Assembly: GCA_949987565.1 (NCBI GenBank)
Contig: OX465119.1
Coordinates: 12,444,897-12,508,896, forward strand
Reading direction: 5' to 3'
Length of the DNA stretch: 64,000 bases
DNA from: Luidia sarsii
Taxonomy: Eukaryota; Echinodermata; Asteroidea; Paxillosida; Luidiidae
Under the pieces are notes generated by a model. It did no database searches. It saw nothing but the letters and a program-made list of their open reading frames with translations, and had not been told where the DNA came from. Shown piece by piece: positions 53,515 through 63,671 of this stretch. The stretch's first letter is position 1; every line of letters begins with the position of its first letter. Made by a program: the position numbers and the translations under genes.

Positions 53515-54140
53515 CAGACAAGGAGGAGGAGGGAGGGGGAGGGGGAGATGGGGAGATGGGGAGGAAGAGCAGGAGGAAGAAGAAAAGGAGGAGGGGAGGA
53601 GGAGAGGAGGAAGAGACGAATGAAAATGGGGAAGGAGGGGAGGAGGATTGAGACTGAGAGGGATGAGGAGATGGAGGAGGAAGGCCGGAGGGTGAAGAAA
53701 AGAGGAGACGAGGGGGAAGAGACGAAAGAAAACGGGGAGGAGGAGGATGGAGCGGGGGATGAGGAGATGGAGGAGGAAGGGGAGGAGGAAGAAGGGGAGT
53801 AGGGGAGGAGGGAGATGGGGAGGAGATGAGGGACAGACGAAAGAATAGGGGGAAGGGGAGGCGAAGAGTAGAGAGAGGAGAGGAGGGAAGTGGAGTAAGG
53901 GAGGAAGAGAAGGAAGAAAAAGAGGAGAGGTGGAGGGGAGGGAAGAGGGGGTAGGAAGAGACAAAAGAAAAGTGGAGGAGGAAGGCAGGGGAGAAGAGAT
54001 GGGGAGGAAGAGAGGGAAGAAAATCGGTAAAAGGAGGAGGGGAGGTGGGGGAAGTTAAGGGCGAAGAGGGAGAGGATGATGAGGAGGGAAAAGGGAGGAG
54101 CAGAGGCAGGAGTTGGTGTGGTGAAGGAGGAGGAGGAGAA
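53515..54140 (+). repeat. GGA-rich microsatellite
   Basis: About 620 bp of GGA/GAG repeats with short interruptions. Confidence 0.94.
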
Positions 54141-54380
54141 AGTGGCGTGAGAGACAAAAATGCTTATCACACACGGTTTGATGAGCAATTAGACCTAGGA
54201 GGAATGCTCAACTGCCGTGAATTCAATTCCCACCTCCGTTCTGAGGCGGAGGGGAGGCGAGGGAAGAAAGACGGAGAGACGGTAAAGAAAAATACCTGGT
54301 CATTAATTAGCCACCACCTGGTAAGGAAAGGGCGCGAGCATCATCCTTAAGCGCGACCGAACGCGTTCTTTACATAATGC

Positions 54381-54605
54381 GCTGGAGCGGAACGCGGAAC
54401 TGCATTGCACTATACACGCTCAAGCAGGATACCAGTTGTTATACCCAGCATGCACGATTAGAGGCAGGAAATTCGTTGGTAACGCGGAACTGCATTGCAC
54501 TGCACGTTCAAGCAGGATACCAGTTGTTACACCAAGCACGATTAGAGGCAGGAAATTCGTTGGTAACGCAGAACTGCATTGCACTATACACGCTCAAGCA
54601 GGATA
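54381..54605 (+). repeat. 85-101 bp tandem repeat, three units
   Basis: GGAACTGCATTGCAC..GTTCAAGCAGGATACCAGTTG..ATTAGAGGCAGGAAATTCGT starts at about 54389, 54487 and 54572; the third unit is truncated. It lies directly before a tRNA-like SINE head. Confidence 0.85.
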
Positions 54606-54607
54606 CC

Positions 54608-54690
54608 ATTATAGAACCCGAGACATCTAGTTGTGCGTACCAGCGCTCTTACCATCTCAGCTATCCAGCCCTTAGATGCTTTACAGATTC
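54608..54690 (-). repeat. tRNA-like SINE head
   Basis: Reverse strand: GGGCTGGATAGCTGAGATGG..AAGAGCGCTGG, then a B-box-like GGGTTCTATAATGG. Confidence 0.55.
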
Positions 54691-54739
54691 CGAAAATAGT
54701 CAATAGCCTATAGTCTGTCTTTACCGTGGTGGGGGCGCC

Positions 54740-55380
54740 AGCCTAGTTTAGATTAGATTAGAATTATATTAGACTTTGTCAATGTTATTGATGTCCCCAT
54801 AAAAAAAACGTGGATAATAGTACTTTGTTGGCAAAGAAGAATTACGGAAATAAAAGCATGGAAGAAAAACTAATCATGGCAATTATCACCCTCAGTGGGG
54901 TTGGCTAACGGGTTACGGCGGCTCAGCACGCGTTGAAATAGGCGGGACAATCGGTTGGCGAGACACAGTCATAGCGTAACACGGGACCCGCGCGCGGAAG
55001 AAGAAGAAAACAAAAAGAGGCACAAAGTGACCATAAATCAATTGAATTTAATGTGCGGCTGTATACATGTCTCGTCGTACTAGCGGGCTTATGAGCTCAA
55101 AGATGAGCACTAGCGCTGCTCAGCCGTCGTCTGCATAATCCCCGCATTTGCCGCGGCATGAAAATGTTAAGCCTGCATTGAGCCGGTACACTTCCGCAAA
55201 ATATGTTATGCAAATTGTTAACTACCTGTCATGTAAATTAGAGTAATTGCAATGTTGGGGGACCGGCTGCGTGCATGCGTGCATGCGATTTGAATCACTA
55301 GCTGGCGGATTTGATACTGAGACTGTGCTGTGAACTGCGAATCCTCGGGGTTCTAGAGAAACAAATGAGTCTCACTTTAA
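54740..55380. other. Intergenic, unassigned
   Basis: No gene or repeat family recognised. Confidence 0.3.
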
Positions 55381-55387
55381 GTGTCCT

Positions 55388-55650
55388 CAAACCTCGGGGG
55401 TACCTCTAGACCGATGACCTTCAGAACGATGCTTTCAGGAAACTGGTATTTGGAAATAACTCAAAACCAGGAAATTTGCGATGGGTATAGAACCCGTAGC
55501 GAATTGCAGTGTTACACATAAGTGACATACGGTCCAAATGTCTACCCATGCAGGAAAGTGAATGTGGTTGAAACGGGAAACATTGTTTCTCACTCCGTTG
55601 TGTTAGTGCACAAGAACAACGCAATGAATCCACAAGGATACATATTCAGG
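55388..55650 (-). repeat. TGTGGAGAC-family element, diverged
   Basis: GACATACGGTCCAAATGTCT, AAAGTGAATGTGGTTG and ATCCACAAGGATACA match the other copies in reverse. The terminal repeats are degraded. Confidence 0.6.
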
Positions 55651-55857
55651 TATAATAATATGTGTGAGGTGGGCTGCCTCAGTTTCATATAAAATTATGC
55701 ACGGCAAACCCTGCCCTATAATGTACCCCTCATTACCATGTGCTATCGAGCTTGGCACACAAGACAAGGGAAGGGAAAGTGAATGTTTTGAGTATACTGA
55801 CTGTGACTGTTTGAGTTGTGACGGTTGCTTACATGCTTGTTTGTTCTCACATTGTCT

Positions 55858-55932
55858 GGAATCGGGACTGGAACCTGAGACCAATTGCTCAACGTGCTAA
55901 GTGTTCTACCGCACGTGCATATAATGCGGCCC
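55858..55932 (-). repeat. tRNA-like SINE head
   Basis: Reverse strand: GTGCGGTAGAACACTTAGCA, then TCAGGTTCCAGTCCC as B-box-like T-arm. The acceptor stem is not paired. Confidence 0.5.
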
Positions 55933-56945
55933 TTATAGGTGACGGCCATTCCCGAATGGTCAACTATAGGCCCATATGGCGGGGTTTCGTTGGCCGGGGT
56001 TCTTAGAATTCTGAGAATGAGGGAGGGCCTGATGTTTGAGACCAACAAGACGGAGGAAGATGGTGCTCGCATAGAATCGCGAGGCCTCCCGGACGCTTGA
56101 AGATCCCTTCTCTCTGATGCATGCCCCAATTTCAGGGAGTTCGTTAAGCGCCAATTTCTCCTCAGGCATGAAAAGCCTCCGCTGAATCAAATCAGGTTGC
56201 CGCCCAGACTTCCACATGTATAGTGCTTGCTATCATAGGGGTCCCCGTGATTGGAATGCAGGTTGCGTGCCGCACGCATCAGGTGAAATGTGGCTGACAA
56301 TCGTGCATTAGCTGGATGTGTAGCGGGCTGTTTCCGCTCCATGTATTGATCTCAGAAACCAAATGTCCGATGAACTTGAAAATTCACGTGCTGATAGATT
56401 TTCATGGGCTGAATCTGATTGCATGATTTATTTCAATCAAATATGCAATTTGCTGAATCAATCATTCACAATGAAGATTTTGTGTATTTTTGAGTCATTT
56501 TCATAATTTCAACCTAAACAAGTATGAACAAATAGCCTATAGGAAAACTGTAAAAGAATTGGAAAACAATTATTTAGTTCTAATGTAATTTTACATGTAC
56601 AGCTAAAACTCAACTTCCCCGTCACAACAAAAAAACCTCACTGTTTATGTCCTTATGTTTTCATTGTTTTTATTGCTTTTTATTGTTTCTATTTGTTAGG
56701 TTTTGTATTGTTTCCAAACTTTAACTAGTTTCTCTCAGAATTATTCAGAAGCATGGAATCAGTGCAACATCAATTCCTGAGCACGATTCATGAAGAAATG
56801 CAAGCCATGCACATTTTTTTTTTAATTGTACACAAACATATGCAATCGCCATTGACGTGTAACACTAGATAGGTAGTCCGGTAATTATGGACAGATAATT
56901 AGGTATCAAAATGGATAATTGGGTTTTGCGGTGACACCATGTAAA
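55933..56945. other. Intergenic, unassigned
   Basis: AT-rich from 56440 to 56900. Nothing recognised. Confidence 0.3.
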
Positions 56946-56949
56946 TTAT

Positions 56950-57207
56950 CTTTTGTGAGTAAATGTGGTTCTGATGAGAACCGGTGGAACTCGACGTTTC
57001 GAACAGTGTACTCTGTTCGTCTTCAGGAGACTGCTGGATTCCAACTGGGAGTGGGGCTTATGTAGTGTGGAGAGGGATCCTGGTGAGGGGATTAGCTCAG
57101 TGAAGGGTGAAGGCGGGAAATGTAAAGGAGGGAACAGGGGATGCTGCACCATATTCCGTCGAGTTCCTCCGGTTCTTTTCAGAACCACACTTACTCACAA
57201 AAGAGAA
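56950..57207. repeat. Inverted pair with GGTTCTGATGAGAACC / GGTTCTGAAAAGAACC
   Basis: Left CTTTTGTGAGTAAATGTGGT..CGGTGGAACTCGACG and right CGTCGAGTTCCTCCGGTTCT..ACTTACTCACAAAAG are inverted over about 47 bp. Next to the left arm is ACGTTTCGAACAGTGTACTC, a GAAACGT-type motif again (reverse strand). This looks like a second Penelope-like subfamily built on the same plan. Confidence 0.6.
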
Positions 57208-57427
57208 TTGAAATGGTGTCACCGCAAACTTAATCATCCTGCTATTCTCACCATGCAAACCTTCAAATCTCATTGTGTATCAAAATGTGCGCAAGACTTC
57301 AGGAAAAAAATCATGAAGCGGGAATCCCACATCCACAGCGGTCGCGATGCAGTCACCAAAACTATAGAGGGGGTCCTACCAGCCCACCACCAGTGCAGAT
57401 AGGGTTAAACAAGGACGAAGTTTCTTG

Positions 57428-57570
57428 TTATTAAAACCCCTCCACAACATTGGTAAGATCGAAAAACAGAAATGTTCACAGATTTACATGAAACTTATAC
57501 AGTCTGAAGATGGCTATAGTAGAAACCTCTCACTGAAATGTTTCTGCCTAAAACGTTGTATTTTGGTGAA
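57428..57570 (-). repeat. Family D element fragment
   Basis: ACCCCTCCACAACATTGGTA, GAAATGTTCACAGATTTACA and GATGGCTATAGTAGAAACCT. Confidence 0.65.
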
Positions 57571-58257
57571 ACTGAGTACCCGTTGTACCCATCTCGTTCG
57601 GTCCACTCAAAATATGAAGACGTACATGTACGGTGTCAGAGGTTAGCCATGCACTTTATGATTCTCCACTTTGTTTCGCTTGCAAATGTTGTGAGTGTAG
57701 AGTTGTATGAGAATTGGTCATGAATATTCAGTATTGCTTAGCTGAAGCCATAGACAACCCTGCCCAGGGCTTGGATGGGAACATAAGGGGGAAATAACTC
57801 ACCTGTGGGTGTTCTTTGTCCCCTGAGCAGTGTTTGTATATGTGTGTGTGTGTGTGTTGAGAAGCCGTAAACGAGTGAACGGGAGTGATTGTGGGCTGAA
57901 CACAGACTGTAACTATATACAACTCCAAGCACCAGTGGTTGGCTGATATCATCTATAATGGCTGTGTCAGCCGTTAAGTATCGCCATTAGGATCCAAGTC
58001 AGTCCACAGGAGTGTCCTGAACTTAGGGAAATCCCTCTGAACGACTTTGTGGTTGGTGACTGTGACTGTGAACTGTGCCTGCCAATCCGTAAGAATGCAA
58101 ACCTTCAAGTCTTATTTAAGAATGTACTTCCCTTTTTTTTAGTAGTCAACTGGTTTCGGAATTTCAGATGATTTTTGTCCGTATAAAACTGTGATATTTC
58201 ATGTTAGCATGACGTCATTATACTGGAAAAACTCCTGGAAGTTTGTAACTGATATTA

Positions 58258-58412
58258 TAATCTCAAAATTTAGCGGGCCTGACGTTTCGATCCTAGCAGG
58301 ACCTTACGCAAAGGCAGAGAGAGGTCCTGCTAGGATCGAAACGTCAGGCCCACTAAATTTTGAGATTTGCATTTTGGTAATTTTAGTCAGTAAGCAGTTT
58401 GCAACATTTTTG
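58258..58412. mobile_element. Head-to-head pair of Penelope-like tails
   Basis: Minus signature 58260-58305 meets plus signature 58317-58365; the junction is ACCTTACGCAAAGGCAGAGAG. The plus tail extends to about 58412. Confidence 0.8.
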
Positions 58413-58576
58413 TATATCACTTTAAGATATTATAATATTATACTGAAATTTGCCGTGAGTTTTAATCCCGTCTACTTGTCTACTTACCGGAAACTGCGGG
58501 CGTGGAAGCGTATTTAAATGTTGAGATAGGCCCAGCTGACTCGTCAATTGAAAACGGAGTTGATCGATGGAAATAT

Positions 58577-59036
58577 GTGACCCGGCACAGCATAATGAGG
58601 AATAACCCCCACTTTTGAGATTTTGAGATTTTCTAATGATGTGAAAGAGTATACCATTAGCTTTCAAATGATATCAAAATTATTTCCGTGTGAACTTTGT
58701 TGAAATCAGTACAAGGGGACTTCGCTCGTTCATTTGGTACCAGACACAATATAGCAGCACCATTCTAACTCCTCGAAAGCGGCCATTCAAAAAGGCAGGA
58801 ACAAACTTTACATTTTCATGAAAACAGTACACAAACACTCCCCGAAATCCTCGTTTTTTCAACATCTAGAGACAGATTTCGGAAAAATCCTTTGGACATA
58901 ATATCCTGCAATACATTAACTTTCTGATTTTTTTCTTTTTTCTCTTTATCGAATTAAGAAGATACTTTGACTTCAGGCGTTGTTTACTCGAAAAGTGTTT
59001 TGGTGGGATATTCCTCATGTCGCTGTGCCGGGTCAC
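58577..59036 (+). mobile_element. GTGACC-family MITE, long form, copy 12
   Basis: Complete, 460 bp, with both TIRs and target duplication ATAT (58573-58576, 59037-59040). Confidence 0.95.
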
Positions 59037-59224
59037 ATATGTACTTTGATTCAATATTGCGGACATGTTTGTTTGGCACGCAACCAAACTGCCTAGGATT
59101 GTGTTTCCTTTATTATTATTCAGTAAGTCATTTTGTTGTAGGGGGGGAGTCTCCACTAACGGTAGTTCTTCCTGGTCAGACAGTCAGAATGGAATGTCTT
59201 TATCTACGGGCGATGGACCATTGA

Positions 59225-59522
59225 TTGTATCCTTGTGGAGACATCGCTTTGTTATCGTGCAGTATACAACCGTGTGAGAAACGAGGTTTTAAAAAGGCTC
59301 CCATATCAACCACATTCACTCTCCTGGGTAGAAATTTGGACCGTGTGTCCATTATATAAAACCACTTCAAATTGCGACGGATTCTTACCCATCTAATATT
59401 TCCCGTTTTTGAGTTATTTCGAATAAGCCTCCCAGCTTCTTGAAAAACATGTGGAGACCAATACACCTTTACAATTTCCCTGTGGAGACCTATTCAACCT
59501 AATTGGACTAGGTCTCCACAAA
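59225..59522 (+). repeat. TGTGGAGAC-family interspersed element
   Basis: TATCCTTGTGGAGACATCGC to GGTCTCCACAAAGCAC; the interior is collinear with 42675-42978. Confidence 0.75.
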
Positions 59523-59529
59523 GCACTTG

Positions 59530-60170
59530 ATTCGCTCCCATACTCACTGACATGTTCGATCCCGGTGTGGTGATCTAAACGAGCAATCGTTGAGTTTATC
59601 TTAGATTTGGTGGTGGGTTTATAAGTTTGCCGAGTGCGTCTGAGGTTTATCACACTGGCTTGTCATTAATTGTTGTGCATAGTTCGGGTGACGTTAGGGT
59701 CAATGCTATGTATGCTCTCAGCAAGGGACCTTGCTATTCTCACTAACATTTTGCTCGTTAAGGGGAAAGGGGTCTCGATGTCTCGTTCACATCGAGCGAC
59801 GTTGATTGGGTTTTATCAAAAGGGTTTGCGCTTGAGTTTTATCGAAAGGATTGCGTTCTGAGAGGACATTCAACTGAAGAAAAAAAAAGCACTCTGACTG
59901 AGTAAACGAATTGCATTATTGGATTGTTTACCGGAACACAGCGTTTAAAACTCTTCCGCAAATCTTAGAAAAGATAACTATCTGCATTCAGGTATATAAT
60001 GAGAAAAACATCTGCATCGGGCAGACGAACGAATTCGCCGAACGCGAATTATTTGTCACCGGCGATGGAAATTAGACGAAGAAAAAACCCAAAACCACTT
60101 GTTAAACACAGCCGCAACGCCCACCAATGGCCCACTTACCGCCCGCGATAAGTGACGCAAAGGCCGAACC
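59530..60170. other. Intergenic, unassigned
   Basis: Nothing recognised. Confidence 0.3.
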
Positions 60171-60175
60171 GCCAG

Positions 60176-60270
60176 TCGACCCGAGCCGACCCGAGCCGAC
60201 CCGAGCCGACCCGAGCCGACCCGAGCCGACCCGAGCCGACCCGAGCCGACCCGAGCCGACCCGAGCCGGT
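60176..60270 (+). repeat. 10-bp tandem repeat (CCGAGCCGAC)
   Basis: About nine perfect units of CGACCCGAGC. No stop codons in some frames; not a gene. Confidence 0.95.
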
Positions 60271-61370
60271 CGGGAGTTGGGCCGAGGGGGAAAAGGAGTT
60301 GGAGTCACCACGCTCAAAAAAAGAAATAACGCCCGCAGCCGCGTTGGCAAATCTAAATACGCGCGCGTGCCTCGGGGGGGGGGACACCCAAAACATGGAT
60401 ATTCATGAGATCAGACCGCAGCGCGCGCATGCGTGTCCCCGACGCGCTCAGCTCATCCGAGAAAACGTCATCGAGGGAGATTCCCTCGAATTTCTTTCCC
60501 CTTTTACCCCCCCCCCCCAAAAAAAATGTTGGGCGTTGTGGTTTTTATTTTATTTTTAGGGGAGCCTCTTCGCTGCCGACAAACGCGGTCGCCATGTATA
60601 GCGTGTTGCGCAGATCCTCTGTGCCGATCTGCCAATGCATTGACTGTTATTAGACGAGGGCTGAGATGGGGGAATTATGATAATTTCACGGGCGTTACAA
60701 CTGCAGCGGGCGGCCGGGGAAAGATCATCCCGACACGGTACGAACGGACAGGACCGGGGCCTGCGTGTAAGCAGCGCGTGTACACACGCCGTGCGTATAG
60801 TGATCGGCGGGACACGGCAACGATGTAAGCCAGTCGATCGTACGATGGAAACGCGCCGGGCAAAATTCACGCTGTCACTACCGGCATGAACGGCACCGCC
60901 TTTATAACGATAAAGAGCGCCCACGACCTGTACTCAGTACTAGTAGCATTGAGGGTGGTGTAGTATAGTACTCGGTGCATATCACGTCGACCAGGGCAAG
61001 CTTTCAATGAATCACATTCTCCTCGACGCAAACATCATGCTGGTATAGGTCTTTCTTCTTGTAAACGTATGCCAAAATTGTATGCGTCGAACTGAAAGCG
61101 AGGCTATGGGCGCTAGATTTCCAAGATTATTTGTTGTTCCCCGCTGCTTTTTTATCTTTTCTTGACAAATTCTTCAACAAAACTGAACGTTACCTTAGGA
61201 GCAACGGTAAGGTCCCTCGCATTTACCGCCATTTTGTAAAATCTAGCGACCACAGCTTCGTTTTGAGCTCAATGAATAATATTTGCATAATTATTAATAA
61301 AAGGCCAATATCTACGAGGTACAATTTGCATGGAAACAATTAACTGCCGTCCCTTTATCTCGATGATTAT
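60271..61370. other. Intergenic, CpG-richer stretch, unassigned
   Basis: Somewhat higher CpG content at 60340-60900 than the neighbourhood, but no exon motif or splice-supported frame recognised. It could be a promoter-proximal region of a gene outside the window; there is no direct support. Confidence 0.25.
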
Positions 61371-61683
61371 CTTTCCCCTTTTTATTCAAAGTAGTATTTG
61401 TCACCATCGGAAACAGTTAATGTATACGTGATGGTTCAAATATATCTGCGTCCACTTTGTGTGAACCGCAATCTGCCGTAGCCAGGTTTATTACAGCTGA
61501 TTGTTGGATGGCAAAACGGAAAGCCGCGGACTAAGACTGGCCTATTAACAAAAAATTAATGATGTACTGCCTCCTTGAATCGCTGAGTACCCTTCTCTGA
61601 AGGCTGATAGGTGACATCAAGGGGACGTCTATTCCAGATAGTAACATCTACTGGTATGGAGCTCCTGTCGCCGTAATCCAAAT

Positions 61684-61930
61684 GTGACCCGGCACAACGA
61701 CATGAGAAATATCCCACCAGAACACTTTTTGAGTAAACAACGCCCGAAGTTAAAGTATCTTCCCAATTCGATTACAAATCAAATTTCTTTCTTTATTATT
61801 TTCGGAAATTTTAAGTATTAGAGGATATTATTTTTTTATATCATTTGAAAGCTAATGGTATACTCTTTCACATTATTAGAAAACCTCAAAATCTCAAAAG
61901 TGGGGTTATTCCTCATTATGCTGTGCACAC
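61684..61930 (-). mobile_element. GTGACC-family MITE, short form, copy 13 (right TIR damaged)
   Basis: Left GTGACCCGGCACA after AAAT. At the right, GTGCACAC replaces the intact end but AAAT follows directly. It occupies the same site as copy 7 within the inverted duplication. Confidence 0.92.
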
Positions 61931-62034
61931 AAATGCAAGGTCTCGATTCATCGATTTATTGCTGCAGCTGCATAGGGCATAATTATATTAAAACACTGGG
62001 CTATTTCGGCGTTAAAGGCCCAATACAACATTAG

Positions 62035-62380
62035 GAAGATCGGAAAAATTGATGTCTACAGATTTCCTTCTAATTTACATAGTTTGTAGATGGTCATGAT
62101 AAAATCCGCATGTTGAAATCTTAGGGTCTGGGATGCTGTACTTCTCGAGAAATCGTCACTCAAACATCGACAAAATAGTTTATCACTCGCGAGTGACAAA
62201 CTATTTCTTACACGGTGAGTAAACCGTGACGGCTTTTTGCCTTTTTCTCCTTTCTTAGATGACCATTTGAGCTAAATCCTTAGCAGGATTTCTTTTTTGA
62301 AATGAATGGATTAACACACAGACTCTTGCATTTTTTTTTACCTTTACCAATGTTGTATATAGGACCTTTAACCCTATCCC
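62035..62380 (-). repeat. Family C element
   Basis: AAAGGCCCAATACAACATTA at the left and AATGTTGTATATAGGACCTTT at the right; internal TTATCACTCGCGAGTGACAA. Confidence 0.72.
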
Positions 62381-62383
62381 CAT

Positions 62384-63670
62384 AAAAGATCAACAAATCG
62401 AAAAAAATCAGTTCGGATTCAGAAGTGCTTGGCCGATCTATATTTCTTTTGTGCGCAGTGAATTACATGTGTACAATGCGCCTTGGTTCAACATAATCGT
62501 CCGTACAAATCCGCGAAGTCCTACTTAAATTCAGCACCCCCCCCCCACGTCTCCCGGTCTCTTGCAAGGGTCACGCATTCGCGCTGAACGTGACCACCCC
62601 CTTCCAGTGAATACGCGGCCCAACGCATTAACAATGGTTGCCATGGAAATCTGCATTAGCAATTCCTCTTTCGCATTATACTAGAGGACGATTTTCGAGG
62701 ACGGTGGGGTGGGGGGAGAGGGCTGGCGCTGCGACGGAGGAATTAAATCATAATTTTTATTTCTAATTCTTTCCCTTTTTATAGATATTTTCCTTAGAGC
62801 TGGCGAGATCGAAATGATAATGTGGTATGAATCTGGATCACGGAGCAGGATTGATTATGGATATTTATAAGGAAGCACTGTACAGACCTACCATTCCGAG
62901 GCACATCTTTACTCTTTCCGACACTGAAAACGTGATTTTAGAAATGCTGCTGGGTGTAAAAAAAAAACACCTTGAAGATTCACCCGAGCAAGATGGACGA
63001 ACTTAGAATCCGGAAATTAAAAACTCACCTCTCCCCCGCAGACAAGAATGATATCACAAAACGTGGTCCAATTTCGGACCGTAAACTCTACATGAGTCAT
63101 AGGTAGGTCTACGGCGTATGGTTCTAAACCTTCCTATTAAAAAAAAACATCAAGAAGAGCTAGAAGATTTTAATGATACAGCCGGTCGCTACTGACCCTG
63201 TGAATAGTTATGCATCCACGCCATATTGCACTATATTACACTATATCGTATATTGCACTGTTCACAATGTACGGATCCACGTGACACCGTTACCTGCCCA
63301 CCACATAATGGATATTTAATTGGGGATCTTGCTTCCGTGTGTATCACTTGTTTATTTTAGGCATATACACGGGGTTGGGTTTTTTTTTCTCAGTCAATCG
63401 CGATTCATTTTTTTATGAGCGAACCACGGCTAGGCAACGTTCATCTTTATGGATTATCGAGAGGCGTGGGTAAATGTTTGTATTGTGTCTACTGTGTGTA
63501 TAGATTTTACCTCGTAAACTGTCACGGAACCTGATTTTCTTACTGTTTGATTGATTGATTTCCAACTCGCGTATGATTGCGTGCCTTGTTTGCTTGCTCC
63601 CCTGATTGATTGGTTGGTTGGTTGCGTGCTTGCATGCCTTGCTGGCTGTCTGCCCGCCTACCTGATTGCC
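62384..63670. other. Intergenic, unassigned
   Basis: No gene recognised. GGTTGCCATGGAAA at about 62634 resembles an RFX half-palindrome, a single weak motif. Confidence 0.3.
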
Positions 63671-63671
63671 T

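Larger units (their letters stand above)
61376..62383 (-). repeat. Right arm of the ~1-kb inverted segmental duplication
   Basis: Reverse-complement match to 30789-31789, including TTCAAAGTAGTATTTGTCAC (61386), GGTATGGAGCTCCTGTCGCC (61652), the MITE and a family C element. Divergence is visible as scattered substitutions and small indels. Confidence 0.88.
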
